A stretch of DNA of 61,857 bases from Coriobacteriaceae bacterium (lineage in GTDB: Bacteria > Actinomycetota > Coriobacteriia > Coriobacteriales > Coriobacteriaceae). Position numbers and translations under genes: made by a program. Numbering within the stretch: the first letter of the stretch is position 1; every line of letters starts with the position of its first letter. The stretch is taken from contig CABJEP010000007.1 in assembly GCA_902364645.1 (NCBI GenBank), positions 60,594-122,450 of the forward strand, in the 5' to 3' direction. The notes under the pieces are model-generated. The model saw only the letters and a program-made list of their open reading frames with translations. It was not told the origin of the DNA and did no database searches. Of the stretch, positions 1 through 7,864 are shown piece by piece.

Positions 1-22
1 GATATCGACACGAAGCAAGAAC

Positions 23-100
23 TGGGGTGGGTAAAGGGACTCGAACCCTCGACCTACGGGACCACAACCCGTCGCTCTAGCCAACTGAGCTACACCCACC
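23..100 (-). tRNA. tRNA-His (GTG anticodon)
   Basis: The reverse strand folds as a cloverleaf with a seven-base anticodon loop TTGTGGT, giving anticodon GTG for histidine. The base at 100 is an encoded G at position -1, and it faces a C discriminator at 26; this extra G-1:C73 pair is the known identity element of tRNA-His. The acceptor stem then pairs GTGGGTG with TACCCAC, and CCA is encoded at 25-23. The D and T arms are canonical. Confidence 0.97.
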
Positions 101-126
101 GTGTCCTGTGCGCTTCGCGCTCGACT

Positions 127-155
127 ATTATTGCAAGGAACGCCACGCGATGCAA
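127..155 (-). promoter_or_regulatory. sigma-70 promoter of tRNA-His
   Basis: On the reverse strand a -35 box TTGCAT (155-150) and a -10 box AATAAT (132-127) are 17 bp apart, about 27 bp before the tRNA 5' end. It overlaps the upstream region of the divergent aminotransferase gene. Confidence 0.6.
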
Positions 156-263
156 GCCCCAATTTTCAAGAATTTTGAAAAGAGTTTTTCGAGCCCGTTT
201 CGAGCAAATCCCACCGGTTCCATAGGAGTAAACTTGCTCCACCCAATGCTCGAAAGGATAGGC

Positions 264-1445
264 ATGAAAGAACTCTCCAACCGCACGGCGGCGTTTACCG
301 ATTCGGTCATCCGCCGCATGACGCGCATCTCCAACAAGTATGGTGCCGTCAACCTGTCGCAGGGCTTCCCCGATTTCGATCCCCCGGCGCAGCTGCTCGA
401 TAGCCTCAGCACCATTGCCACCGACCCCAAGCCGCTTTACCACCAGTACTCCATCACCTGGGGCTCCCAGGCCATGCGCGAGGCGCTTGCCGCCAAGCAG
501 GAGCACTTTATGGGCATGCCGATCAACCCCAACGAGAACATCGTGGTCACCTGCGGCTCCACCGAGGCCATGATGGCCGCCATGATGACGGTCACGAACC
601 CCGGCGACAAGGTCGTCATCTTCTCGCCATTCTACGAGAACTACGGCGCCGACACGATCCTTTCGGGTGCGGAGCCTATCTACGTGCCGCTCAACCCACC
701 TGCGTTCGACTTTGACCGCGAGACACTCGAGGCGGCCTTCCGCGACAACGATCCCAAGGCCATCGTCCTGTGCAACCCTTCCAACCCCTGCGGCAAGGTC
801 TTTACGCGCGAGGAGCTCACCTTTATCGCCGACCTCTGCAAACAGTACGACGCCTACTGCATTACCGACGAGGTATACGAGCACATCGTCTACGCGCCCC
901 ACGAGCACGTCTATATGGCCACGCTGCCCGGCATGTTCGATCGAACCATCAGCTGCAGCTCGCTGTCCAAGACCTACTCCATCACCGGCTGGCGCCTAGG
1001 CTACACCATCGCTCCCGCCGAAATCACCGAGCGCATCAAAAAGGTCCACGACTTCCTCACCGTAGGCGCCGCCGCTCCCCTGCAAGAAGCCGTCGTCACC
1101 GCCCTCAACTTCGACGACAGCTATTACCAGGAGGTCCTCGACCTCTACACCGCCAAGCGCGACCTGTTCTGTCAGGGACTCGACAGCATCGGCCTTACGC
1201 ACAACGTGCCGCAGGGCGCCTACTACGTGATGATGGATATCTCGGAGTTTGGCTATGACAGCGACCTCGACTTCTGCGAGGATTTGGCCTCCAAGGTGGG
1301 CGTGGGCGCCGTTCCGGGCTCGAGCTTCTTCCGCGAGCCCGTCAACCATCTGATTCGTTTCCACTTTGCCAAGCGAGACGAGACGCTCAACGCTGCGCTT
1401 GAGAACCTCAAGTCGCTACGTGATAAAATCAACCCGCGCGGGTAA
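264..1445 (+). CDS. PLP-dependent class I/II aminotransferase
   Basis: Fold-type I aminotransferase of 393 residues, the usual family length. The cofactor lysine is K236 in the motif SLSKTYSITGWRLGY. A substrate/PLP-binding stretch NPSNPCGKV lies near residue 170, with Cys where many homologues have Thr. The N-terminal GFPDFDPP loop is typical of aspartate- and aromatic-type transaminases. The open frame extends further upstream, but the ATG at 264 has AAAGGA just before it and matches family N-termini, so that start was chosen. It is monocistronic and is followed by a strong terminator. The amino-donor specificity (Asp, aromatic or other) cannot be read from the sequence. Confidence 0.9.
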   Translation: MKELSNRTAAFTDSVIRRMTRISNKYGAVNLSQGFPDFDPPAQLLDSLSTIATDPKPLYHQYSITWGSQAMREALAAKQEHFMGMPINPNENIVVTCGSTEAMMAAMMTVTNPGDKVVIFSPFYENYGADTILSGAEPIYVPLNPPAFDFDRETLEAAFRDNDPKAIVLCNPSNPCGKVFTREELTFIADLCKQYDAYCITDEVYEHIVYAPHEHVYMATLPGMFDRTISCSSLSKTYSITGWRLGYTIAPAEITERIKKVHDFLTVGAAAPLQEAVVTALNFDDSYYQEVLDLYTAKRDLFCQGLDSIGLTHNVPQGAYYVMMDISEFGYDSDLDFCEDLASKVGVGAVPGSSFFREPVNHLIRFHFAKRDETLNAALENLKSLRDKINPRG

Positions 1446-1471
1446 GGACGGCCCGGCAACTAAAGTAACCA

Positions 1472-1515
1472 AAGAAGCCCCGCATCGCCCGCCGCGTTGC
1501 GAGGCTTCTTTTTAT
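1472..1515 (+). terminator. Terminator after the aminotransferase
   Basis: The stem AAGAAGCC / GGCTTCTT, with an inner CGCA/TGCG pairing, is followed by TTTTTAT. It ends the aminotransferase transcript. Confidence 0.8.
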
Positions 1516-1586
1516 AGCGCTTTCTTAAATGGTTTAGAGCGCTATATTTTAGTCACGGAGCAACTCATCCCGGAGAGAGGAATACT

Positions 1587-2477
1587 ATGGCAGAGCAGCA
1601 GCTTATCGGAGCGCTCGAGGCCGGCGGCACCAAGATGGTCTGCGCCACGGGCTATGCGGACGGCACGGTCCTGGAGCGTGAGCAGATCGCGACCACGACT
1701 CCGCAGGAGACCGTCGAGGCCGTCAACGCATGACTTGCCGACAAGGGCATCGCCGCGCTGGGCATCGGCGCCTTTGGCCCCACCGCAGTCAACCCTGCCT
1801 CGCCCCAATACGGCAAGATCCTGGAGACGCCCAAAACGGCATGGCGCTACTTCGACCTGCTGGGCACCATCCAAAACGAGCTCAATATTCCCTGCGGCTA
1901 CGACACCGACGTCAACGTCGCCTGCCTGGGCGAGGTCACCTTTGGTTGCGCCCAGGGCCTCACTGACGTGGTGTATCTGACCATCGGTACCGGCGTGGGC
2001 GCTGGCGTGCTCTCGGGCGGTAAGCTCGTGCACGGCATGATGCATCCCGAGGCTGGCCACATCCTGGTCACGCGCGACCCGCGCGACACCATTGGCGAGC
2101 ACAGCGCCTGCCCCTTCCATGACAACTGCCTCGAAGGCCTCATCGCCGGCCCCGGCGTTAGAAAGCGCTGGGATGGCAAGAGCGCCGGAGACATGGCTGA
2201 TGACCCGGAAGCCATGGACCTGCTCGCCGGCTATCTGGCACAGGCACTCATGACCTACACGCTGTGCTACGCGCCGCAAAAGATCATCATCGGCGGCGGC
2301 GTGGCCGACCACACTCCCATCGTGCCGCTCGCACGCAAAAAGTGTGCCGAGATGCTCAACGGCTATATCGTCACGACCGAGGTCAACGACATCAATAACT
2401 ACATCGTCAACAACAGCCTCGAGGGCAAGCAGGGCGTTATGGGCTGCCTGGCCCTGGGCGCACAGGCGCTTCAGTAG
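1587..2477 (+). pseudogene. ROK-family fructokinase interrupted by an in-frame TGA
   Basis: Translated straight through, this is a 296-codon ROK sugar kinase most like fructokinases. The N-terminal ATP loop reads GALEAGGTK, the catalytic region GYDTDVN, the second phosphate motif TIGTGVGAG, and a zinc-type signature ACPFHDNCLEG is present. The ATG at 1587 follows GGAGAGAGG. Codon 49 (1731-1733) is TGA, between VEAVNA and LADKGIAALGIG, and the frame is open and conserved on both sides. One TGG-to-TGA change would explain it. Translation from a downstream start would lack the ATP loop and should be inactive. Likely states are a recent nonsense mutation, a base error or, less likely, read-through. 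The rest of the gene shows no decay. Confidence 0.8.
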
Positions 2478-2560
2478 CAGATGAACCCACAGGGCGTGGC
2501 GCGCCCGGCAAATCCGACCTACGAAACGACGCCACCACGCCTCATATAAGCCCTCAAATA

Positions 2561-2606
2561 AAAAAGGCCGCCTAGGACCAAACAATACGTCCTAGGCGGC
2601 CTTTTT
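2561..2606. terminator. Bidirectional terminator between kinase and VanZ genes
   Basis: A perfect 18-bp stem with A-run and T-run ends (AAAAAGGCCGCCTAGGAC and its complement) surrounds a 10-nt loop. It can end both convergent genes. Unusually, the last codons and the stop of the VanZ-like gene lie inside the right arm. Confidence 0.9.
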
Positions 2607-3041
2607 GGCGCACATCAGCGACCGTAAGAGATATCGGAGCACAACGCCCGTTGCCGCTCCACAGCAGTCGATCATCACATCGGTGATCATGCCGGCGCGT
2701 CCCGGCACAAAGAGCTGAATCGTCTCGTCAATCGAAGGAATCAGCAGCAGGAACACCGCCGTGGGCAGCAGCACGTCAAAGGTGCGCCGGCCCTCAAAAT
2801 CAAAGGCGTGCGTTGCCAGGATGCCGAGCACCATATACTCGGAAAAATGCGCGCACTTGCGAACAACAAAGTTGGTCACCCATTCATATGGAAGTCCCAC
2901 GCCGTGCAGGAAACCGCGGATAGCTTCCATGACCGTTAGGCTCAGTGAGCCCGACCCCGAGCCGGGAACCAGCGAATTGCCCCAGATCAAGAGCGCCATC
3001 AGGCAGGTTACGACCGCCCATTTTCGATTGATCTTAACCAT
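2592..3041 (-). CDS. VanZ-like family membrane protein
   Basis: Small integral membrane protein of 149 residues. The VanZ-family signature is present: RKCAHFSEYMVLG in the middle and DETIQLFVPGRAG followed by TDVMIDCCGA near the C-terminus. About four hydrophobic segments can be seen, starting at residues 8-24. VanZ itself gives low-level teicoplanin resistance, but most family members have no known role. The gene begins 7 bp after the stop of the large membrane protein gene, and its ribosome site GGAGG lies in that gene's last codons, so the two are probably translationally coupled. Confidence 0.85.
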   Translation of the reverse strand: MVKINRKWAVVTCLMALLIWGNSLVPGSGSGSLSLTVMEAIRGFLHGVGLPYEWVTNFVVRKCAHFSEYMVLGILATHAFDFEGRRTFDVLLPTAVFLLLIPSIDETIQLFVPGRAGMITDVMIDCCGAATGVVLRYLLRSLMCAKKAA

Positions 3042-3048
3042 GCAGAAG

Positions 3049-4449
3049 TTATGCCTCCGCGCGGAGCGGCGCGAAGCTGGCGGTACCGCCCTCGATAACG
3101 CTCAGATAAGCACGGCCCGTACGCTTGGCGGTAGAGGACTGAAGACGCTCGATCTCTTCCTCGAGGATCTGATTGACGCGCTCGTGACGACGATTTTCCA
3201 TAATGCCGGCGGCAATAGCCTCGGCCCGCTCGATGCTCTCACGCGAGATACGGGCAGTATCCTCGGGGAACACAGCGCTGTGACGGCCGACATAGGCGGG
3301 GGCAGCAGGCTGAGGGGCAGCGACGGGAGCGGGGGCTGAAACAGGAGCAGGCTCGTCAATCTCATCCAGAATCGCGGTGGCGGCGGCCCACATACCCTCG
3401 TGGCCCGAGTAATCGGCCATGGGGACATCAACCTCGAGCGAGGCGTCCGGAAGGTCGCCGGTGTCGATGCGATCTTGGGCATCAATCGATGCGGTGATGG
3501 CTGCAGGCTCATCGAGGTCATCGAGATCGATGTCCGCGACACCGGAGATGATAGGCATGCTGGCGAGGTTTGCGTTGTACGGCGCAGCCTCGGCCGCCTG
3601 CTGCCGGGCAGGAGCGCCCCAAAGCGAGCTTTCGGCGGCGCGGCGGGCGGCAACGGCCTCCTCGTCCGCGGCCATGGCTTCATCAACGTACGAATTGTCG
3701 GCAGAAGCGTTCGCGTCCGCCGAGGTAGCGCTGCAGGCGTTATTGGCTGCCGCGTTGGCAACGAGTGCCACGAAAGCCGCCGTGCTGCCCGCAGGGGCGG
3801 CCTGGGAGCCCGACACGGCGCGTGCCGCAGCGGCGATGTCATCGCGATTGAAGGAGCCGGTCTGCCCGCCGTTGGTGAGCTCGTCGATGGCGACTTGATA
3901 GACGTCGCGCGAGCGCGCAGGGTCGCAGCTAACCGGCGAATCGTCGTCGAGCATGCTGTCGATCATGGACCAAGCCTCGGCCTCGTCCATAGCATCTGCG
4001 GCTCGAGCGATGGTAGGGACACCATCGTCGGCATGACGGCGTTGGAACGCACCAGTCAGGCCGGAAAGGAATGCCGAGGTAGACTGCTCCGACTGAGCCT
4101 GAAAAGCAGAAGCCGCAGCGTATGGAGTCGCATCCTGCTGCTGAGCTGGAATCGAGGCGGTCTTGAACTCGCTTTGATGCTGATTGAGATTGGCGGCACC
4201 GCCCATGGCATCGGGCTGGAACAGACGCTCTTCACGCTGCGCACGATACTCGGAGATACCCAGCGAGGCGGCATAGATACCCACGCCCGCCACCGCGCCC
4301 ACGGCGAAGGGAACCGCACCCGCCACGACCGTCTCGTTCACCGACGAAAACGGCAGCGTCGCGGCATACATAACCACGGGAGCGGCAAGGCCGATCCCGC
4401 ACGAAAGTCCGGCAAGGACTGCTCGTTGTGTTGCATCAGAAGAAGCCAT
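3049..4449 (-). CDS. Membrane-anchored Ala/Asp-rich protein of unknown function
   Basis: Not recognised as any named family. The protein has 466 residues. Two hydrophobic segments (about 11-30 and 40-60) lie at the N-terminus, followed by a short basic stretch EYRAQREERLF. The next 350 residues are acidic, rich in Ala, Asp and Ser, and look mostly disordered. A charged helix (ERVNQILEEEIERLQ) precedes the C-terminal tail TGRAYLSVIEGG. The ATG at 4449 has GGGGAGAG eight bases upstream and is preferred over a longer frame. It is upstream of and probably coupled to the VanZ-like gene. A cell-envelope role is plausible but only inferred. The ordered tail may be the functional or partner-binding part. 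Confidence 0.7.
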   Translation of the reverse strand: MASSDATQRAVLAGLSCGIGLAAPVVMYAATLPFSSVNETVVAGAVPFAVGAVAGVGIYAASLGISEYRAQREERLFQPDAMGGAANLNQHQSEFKTASIPAQQQDATPYAAASAFQAQSEQSTSAFLSGLTGAFQRRHADDGVPTIARAADAMDEAEAWSMIDSMLDDDSPVSCDPARSRDVYQVAIDELTNGGQTGSFNRDDIAAAARAVSGSQAAPAGSTAAFVALVANAAANNACSATSADANASADNSYVDEAMAADEEAVAARRAAESSLWGAPARQQAAEAAPYNANLASMPIISGVADIDLDDLDEPAAITASIDAQDRIDTGDLPDASLEVDVPMADYSGHEGMWAAATAILDEIDEPAPVSAPAPVAAPQPAAPAYVGRHSAVFPEDTARISRESIERAEAIAAGIMENRRHERVNQILEEEIERLQSSTAKRTGRAYLSVIEGGTASFAPLRAEA

Positions 4450-4762
4450 GAGCTCTCCCCATCTTCCAGCACCCAAATCGCATCATTCAGTTGGCTGCGC
4501 GAGAGAAGATGAAGCGGGGCTATGCCCCAAAGCAACGGTATATGGTTCGTTTCATCTGCGTTTTCCGTCGCGAAGCTTAAAAGCTATTATGCGAAACCAC
4601 CCTGCCGATTGCAAGCGACGATGTCGGATTGAAACGGGAAACCTGCTGCTCGTCGGTCTTACGGTCAAAAATAAGCGCGGAGCGGCGCAATGGAAAGGGG
4701 CCGAGGCTCAAAGCCCCGACCCTTTATCGCATTGATGACTATCGCAGCGCGTGGATGACAAC
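4450..4762. other. Gap between rho and the membrane protein gene
   Basis: No gene is supported here. The gap must hold the promoter of the membrane protein gene. A short GGGGC/GCCCC hairpin with a TAT loop lies about 80 bp before that gene. The right end carries the rho terminator-like hairpin. No known riboswitch could be matched. Confidence 0.4.
4694..4725 (-). terminator. Possible terminator of rho
   Basis: On the reverse strand AAAGGG pairs with CCCTTT around an inner CGGGGCT/AGCCTCG stem with a TTG loop. There is no long T-run after the stem, so the call is tentative. Confidence 0.4.
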
Positions 4763-7336
4763 CTAGAACGTCTGCTCGTAGTCGCTGTGTTTTTTGGCCG
4801 AACGCACCAGGAACTCCTGGTTGGTGTTGGTGCCCTTCAGACCCTTGATAAACGACGCCGCCGCACGCTCGGTATTGTTCATGCCGGCAAGAATGCGACG
4901 CAGACCAAAGACAAACGGACGCATCTGCTCGTCGACCAAGAGGTCCTCGTTACGCGTACCGGAGGCAACGGGGTCGATAGCCGGGAAGATGCGGCGGTCG
5001 GCCAGGTCGCGGTCGAGCTTAAGCTCCATGTTGCCGGTGCCCTTGAACTCCTCGAAAATGACCTCGTCCATCTTGGAACCGGTGTCGATGAGGGCAGAGG
5101 CCAGGATGGTGAGCGAGCCGCCGTTCTCGATATTGCGGGCTGCACCCAGGAAGCGCTTGGGCGGATACAGTGCCGCCGAATCGACGCCGCCCGAAAGGAT
5201 GCGGCCCGAGGCAGGCGCCGCCAAGTTGTAGGCGCGGGCGAGGCGCGTGATGGAGTCGAGCACCACCACGACGTCGCCACCCAGCTCTACGATGCGCTTG
5301 GCGCGCTCGATGACGAGCTCTGCCACGCGGGTGTGGTTGTCGGCAGGCATATCGAAGGTCGACGCCACAACCTCACCCCTGATGGAACGCTGCATATCGG
5401 TGACCTCTTCGGGGCGCTCGTCGACGAGCAGGCAGATGAGGTGCACCTCGGGGTTGTTAATCGAGATAGACTGGCAGATCTTCTTGAGGATCGTGGTCTT
5501 GCCGGCCTTGGGCGGGGACACGATCAGGCCGCGCTGGCCCTTGCCGATCGGTGACACGATGTCGATGGCGCGACCGGTAATAGAGTCCTTGCCGTGCTCC
5601 ATGCGCAGCGGCTCGTTGGGATAGACCGGGGTGAGGTCGCCGAACTTGGGACGGTTGCGAATCTGCTCGGGGTCCAGACCGTTGACGGTCGTGATTTTGG
5701 CGAGGCCGGCGCGCTTGTCGCCGCCGCGCGAAGGACGCAGCGAGCCCTCGATGACGTCGCCCGTGCGCAGGCGCGCGGAGCGGATGAGGTAGGCGGGCAC
5801 GAAGGCGTCGTCGTTGGACTTCATGTAGCCATGGGCGTGGATGATGCCGGAGCTGTCCGGGCGAATCTGCAGAATGCCCTTGATGTCGCGGAAGCCCTCG
5901 GCCTTCGCAGCGGTGACGTAGATTTCCTCGACGAGCTCGGCCTTCTTCTTGCCGGTCGTCTCGATCTCGAACTCCTTGGCCTTCTCGCGAAGTTCGGCAA
6001 CCTTCATGGCAGCGAGCTCCTCGCGCGAAAGCGTAGGCTCGGTGGGAGCGGCATTACGCTCCTTGTTGCGTTGCTTGCGATCGCGCTGGCGGTTGCGACG
6101 GTCGTTGTTGCGCTCGTCCTTGCGCTCGTTGCGCTCCTCGTTGCGCTTGTGCTGGCGACGGTTGGGGCGAGCGCCGTCTTCGCTCTCGGCGGGGGCGGCA
6201 CCATCGGTTGCGGTGGTGTCAACATTGGCCGCAGCGGCGTCATTGGCCTCGGCGCCAGAATCAACCTGCGCTTCGACATCAGCATGCTGCTCGGCGGCCT
6301 TGGCCTTAACGGACTTCTTGCGACCGCGCTTGGGCTTCTCGGATGCAGGCTGTTCGACGTCCTGGGGCTCGGCGGCATCAGTCGATACATCGGCGGTCGT
6401 CTCGGTGGAATCCTCGGACGCGCCCTTCTTGGCAGCCTTAGCCTTGGACGTGCGCTTAGCAGCAGTGCGACGCCTGCGACCGGGACGGACGTCGGCGGGC
6501 TCGGCATCGGCAGAAACGGCCTCGGAAGTCGTAGCATCCTGGACGGGTTCATCGGCAGCAGTTGAGGACTTGGCGGTCGCCGCAGCATCCCGAGCGGCGG
6601 CGGCTGCGGCTGCGGCCTTCTCGGCCTCGACAAAGGCCTTGGGCTTGCGACCGCGACGGTGCGGGCGCAAAGCCGGATCGACAACGGGAACTTCGCTGGC
6701 CTCGACAGGCGCAGCGGGCTCAACAGGCGATGTGCCCTCCCCTGCCGCGGAACGGACCGAAGCCTCAGTGAGCTCGGGGGTTACCTGTTCAGCAACCTGC
6801 TCGGCCTTAGCAGCCGTGCGACGGCGTGTGCGCGGTACCGGCTTCTCGGTCGGCTGGTCGGCGACAGGAGTCTCGGTGGCGGCAGGCGTCTCGAGCACAG
6901 ACGGAGCTGCAAGCTCGGTCAGAGCCGCGGCCTCGCGCTCGGCAGCACGACGGCGGGCGCGCACCACCTGAGCCTCGCTAATCTGCGCCAACGCACGTGC
7001 CTGCGCGACCTCATCGGAAATCGGCGCCGAGGAGTCAGCTGCAACGGTGAGCTTGGCGCGCGTCGTGCGCGTGGTACGGCGCTTTGGCTTGGTGACCTCC
7101 TCGCCGTCAGCGGCAGGCTTGGCCGTGCGGCGCGTGCGCTTGGGCTTTGCCGGAGCAGCCTCCTCACCAGTTGCAGGCACGGCCTTCTCAGCCGCTACAG
7201 GCATAGGCGTCGAAGCAGCCTTAGGCGTCTCAGGAGCCGAGGCTTGCGCGGGCGCCGCGACCTGGTCCGACGCAACCGGTGCAGCGGGAGCGGCCTGCGT
7301 CGTCGTTATTTCGTTTTCTTGCTGTTGATCAGACAC
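4763..7336 (-). CDS. rho: Transcription termination factor Rho with a long disordered N-terminus
   Basis: Hexameric RNA helicase that ends transcription. The last 420 or so residues are a complete Rho: N-terminal helix bundle (from about residue 438, ELAAMKVAELREKAKEF), cold-shock RNA-binding domain, then the RecA-type ATPase with Walker A PPKAGKTT near residue 612 and Walker B VVVLDSITR. Before this lies an extension of about 435 residues rich in Ala, Glu, Lys and Arg. It contains repeated RRRT/AKP-type basic patches and an Arg/Asn-rich stretch (ERNERKDERNNDRRNRQRD). Insertions here are known in actinobacterial Rho, and disordered Rho regions drive condensates in Bacteroides; the same here is inference. 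The start appears to be GTG with a weak ribosome site. Confidence 0.97.
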   Translation of the reverse strand: MSDQQQENEITTTQAAPAAPVASDQVAAPAQASAPETPKAASTPMPVAAEKAVPATGEEAAPAKPKRTRRTAKPAADGEEVTKPKRRTTRTTRAKLTVAADSSAPISDEVAQARALAQISEAQVVRARRRAAEREAAALTELAAPSVLETPAATETPVADQPTEKPVPRTRRRTAAKAEQVAEQVTPELTEASVRSAAGEGTSPVEPAAPVEASEVPVVDPALRPHRRGRKPKAFVEAEKAAAAAAAARDAAATAKSSTAADEPVQDATTSEAVSADAEPADVRPGRRRRTAAKRTSKAKAAKKGASEDSTETTADVSTDAAEPQDVEQPASEKPKRGRKKSVKAKAAEQHADVEAQVDSGAEANDAAAANVDTTATDGAAPAESEDGARPNRRQHKRNEERNERKDERNNDRRNRQRDRKQRNKERNAAPTEPTLSREELAAMKVAELREKAKEFEIETTGKKKAELVEEIYVTAAKAEGFRDIKGILQIRPDSSGIIHAHGYMKSNDDAFVPAYLIRSARLRTGDVIEGSLRPSRGGDKRAGLAKITTVNGLDPEQIRNRPKFGDLTPVYPNEPLRMEHGKDSITGRAIDIVSPIGKGQRGLIVSPPKAGKTTILKKICQSISINNPEVHLICLLVDERPEEVTDMQRSIRGEVVASTFDMPADNHTRVAELVIERAKRIVELGGDVVVVLDSITRLARAYNLAAPASGRILSGGVDSAALYPPKRFLGAARNIENGGSLTILASALIDTGSKMDEVIFEEFKGTGNMELKLDRDLADRRIFPAIDPVASGTRNEDLLVDEQMRPFVFGLRRILAGMNNTERAAASFIKGLKGTNTNQEFLVRSAKKHSDYEQTF

Positions 7337-7479
7337 AGTGTTTGCTCAACTTTCTTTTCAAGCCCTGTGATCACATGCTCCCTGCATAAACCTTCAGGGC
7401 GGCTAAACAGTCTAGTTCCGTTCAAAACGACGGACATCATTGATCTGTATCGAGATGATTGCGTCAACTACGCAGCGTT

Positions 7480-7507
7480 AGTGTAACACAACCGCCGCCA
7501 CCTGCAA
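7480..7507 (-). promoter_or_regulatory. Promoter of rho
   Basis: The reverse strand has -35 TTGCAG (7507-7502) and -10 TACACT (7485-7480) with 16 bp between. The implied leader before the rho GTG is about 135 nt, long enough for the autogenous control known for rho in other bacteria. Confidence 0.5.
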
Positions 7508-7509
7508 CT

Positions 7510-7558
7510 TAGTCATTGGGGACGTTCTTAAACGACTAGTCAAAAGGGACACTCTTTG
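7510..7558. repeat. Repeat family B, single arm
   Basis: This stretch begins TAGTCATTGGGGACGTTCTT and ends GGGACACTCTTTG. It matches, with few changes, the reversed right arm of the long inverted repeat at the end of the window (61695-61736). The partner arm is missing here, so this looks like a truncated copy. Confidence 0.75.
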
Positions 7559-7589
7559 TTTGCCACCCACAAATCTGACTGCCTCCGCC

Positions 7590-7740
7590 AAAACTATGGC
7601 GGTTTACTACGATGAATCGCTCAACCGCGACCACTCCGAAACTTGTTGAACTAAAACCGCAGGTAGATGCCTTGCACTTTTTAGCAAAAAGCCGGCGTGG
7701 TTAGAATTCCTCAATTCATCGTAGTAAACCGGCATAGTTT
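7590..7740. repeat. Inverted repeat D (27-bp arms, about 97-bp inner part)
   Basis: The left arm AAACTATGGCGGTTTACTAC continues to 7616 and is repeated in inverse from 7714 to 7740 with one mismatch. The inner part contains AAAACCGCAGGT and, further on, GCCGGCGTGGTTAG, which are also found (reversed) inside the otherwise different inverted repeat at 28.7-28.9 kb. It lies beyond the 3' end of argS. No reading frame of note is inside. Confidence 0.85.
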
Positions 7741-7785
7741 CGTATTTCTAGCAGCTCCAAATTCATCAATACGTCGGCGTTTGCG

Positions 7786-7819
7786 AAAAAAGCCCGACCT
7801 CCGTAGGAGATCGGGCTTA
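7786..7819 (-). terminator. Terminator of argS
   Basis: On the reverse strand AAGCCCGA and TCGGGCTT form a stem, with CTCC/GGAG inside it, followed by TTTTTTCG. It lies about 45 bp past the argS stop. Confidence 0.85.
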
Positions 7820-7864
7820 TAGGGCTCAGTTAAACCAAACCTACACGGTCAAATGACCCGCAGA

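Noticed and set aside
1731..1733. Selenocysteine at the in-frame TGA of the ROK kinase
   Set aside because: No SECIS-like hairpin stands out after the codon, the site is not catalytic in this family, and no selenocysteine genes are in the window.
7590..7740. Miniature insertion sequence (MITE) with target duplication
   Set aside because: Arms are clear, but no flanking direct repeat could be identified, so only an inverted repeat is claimed.
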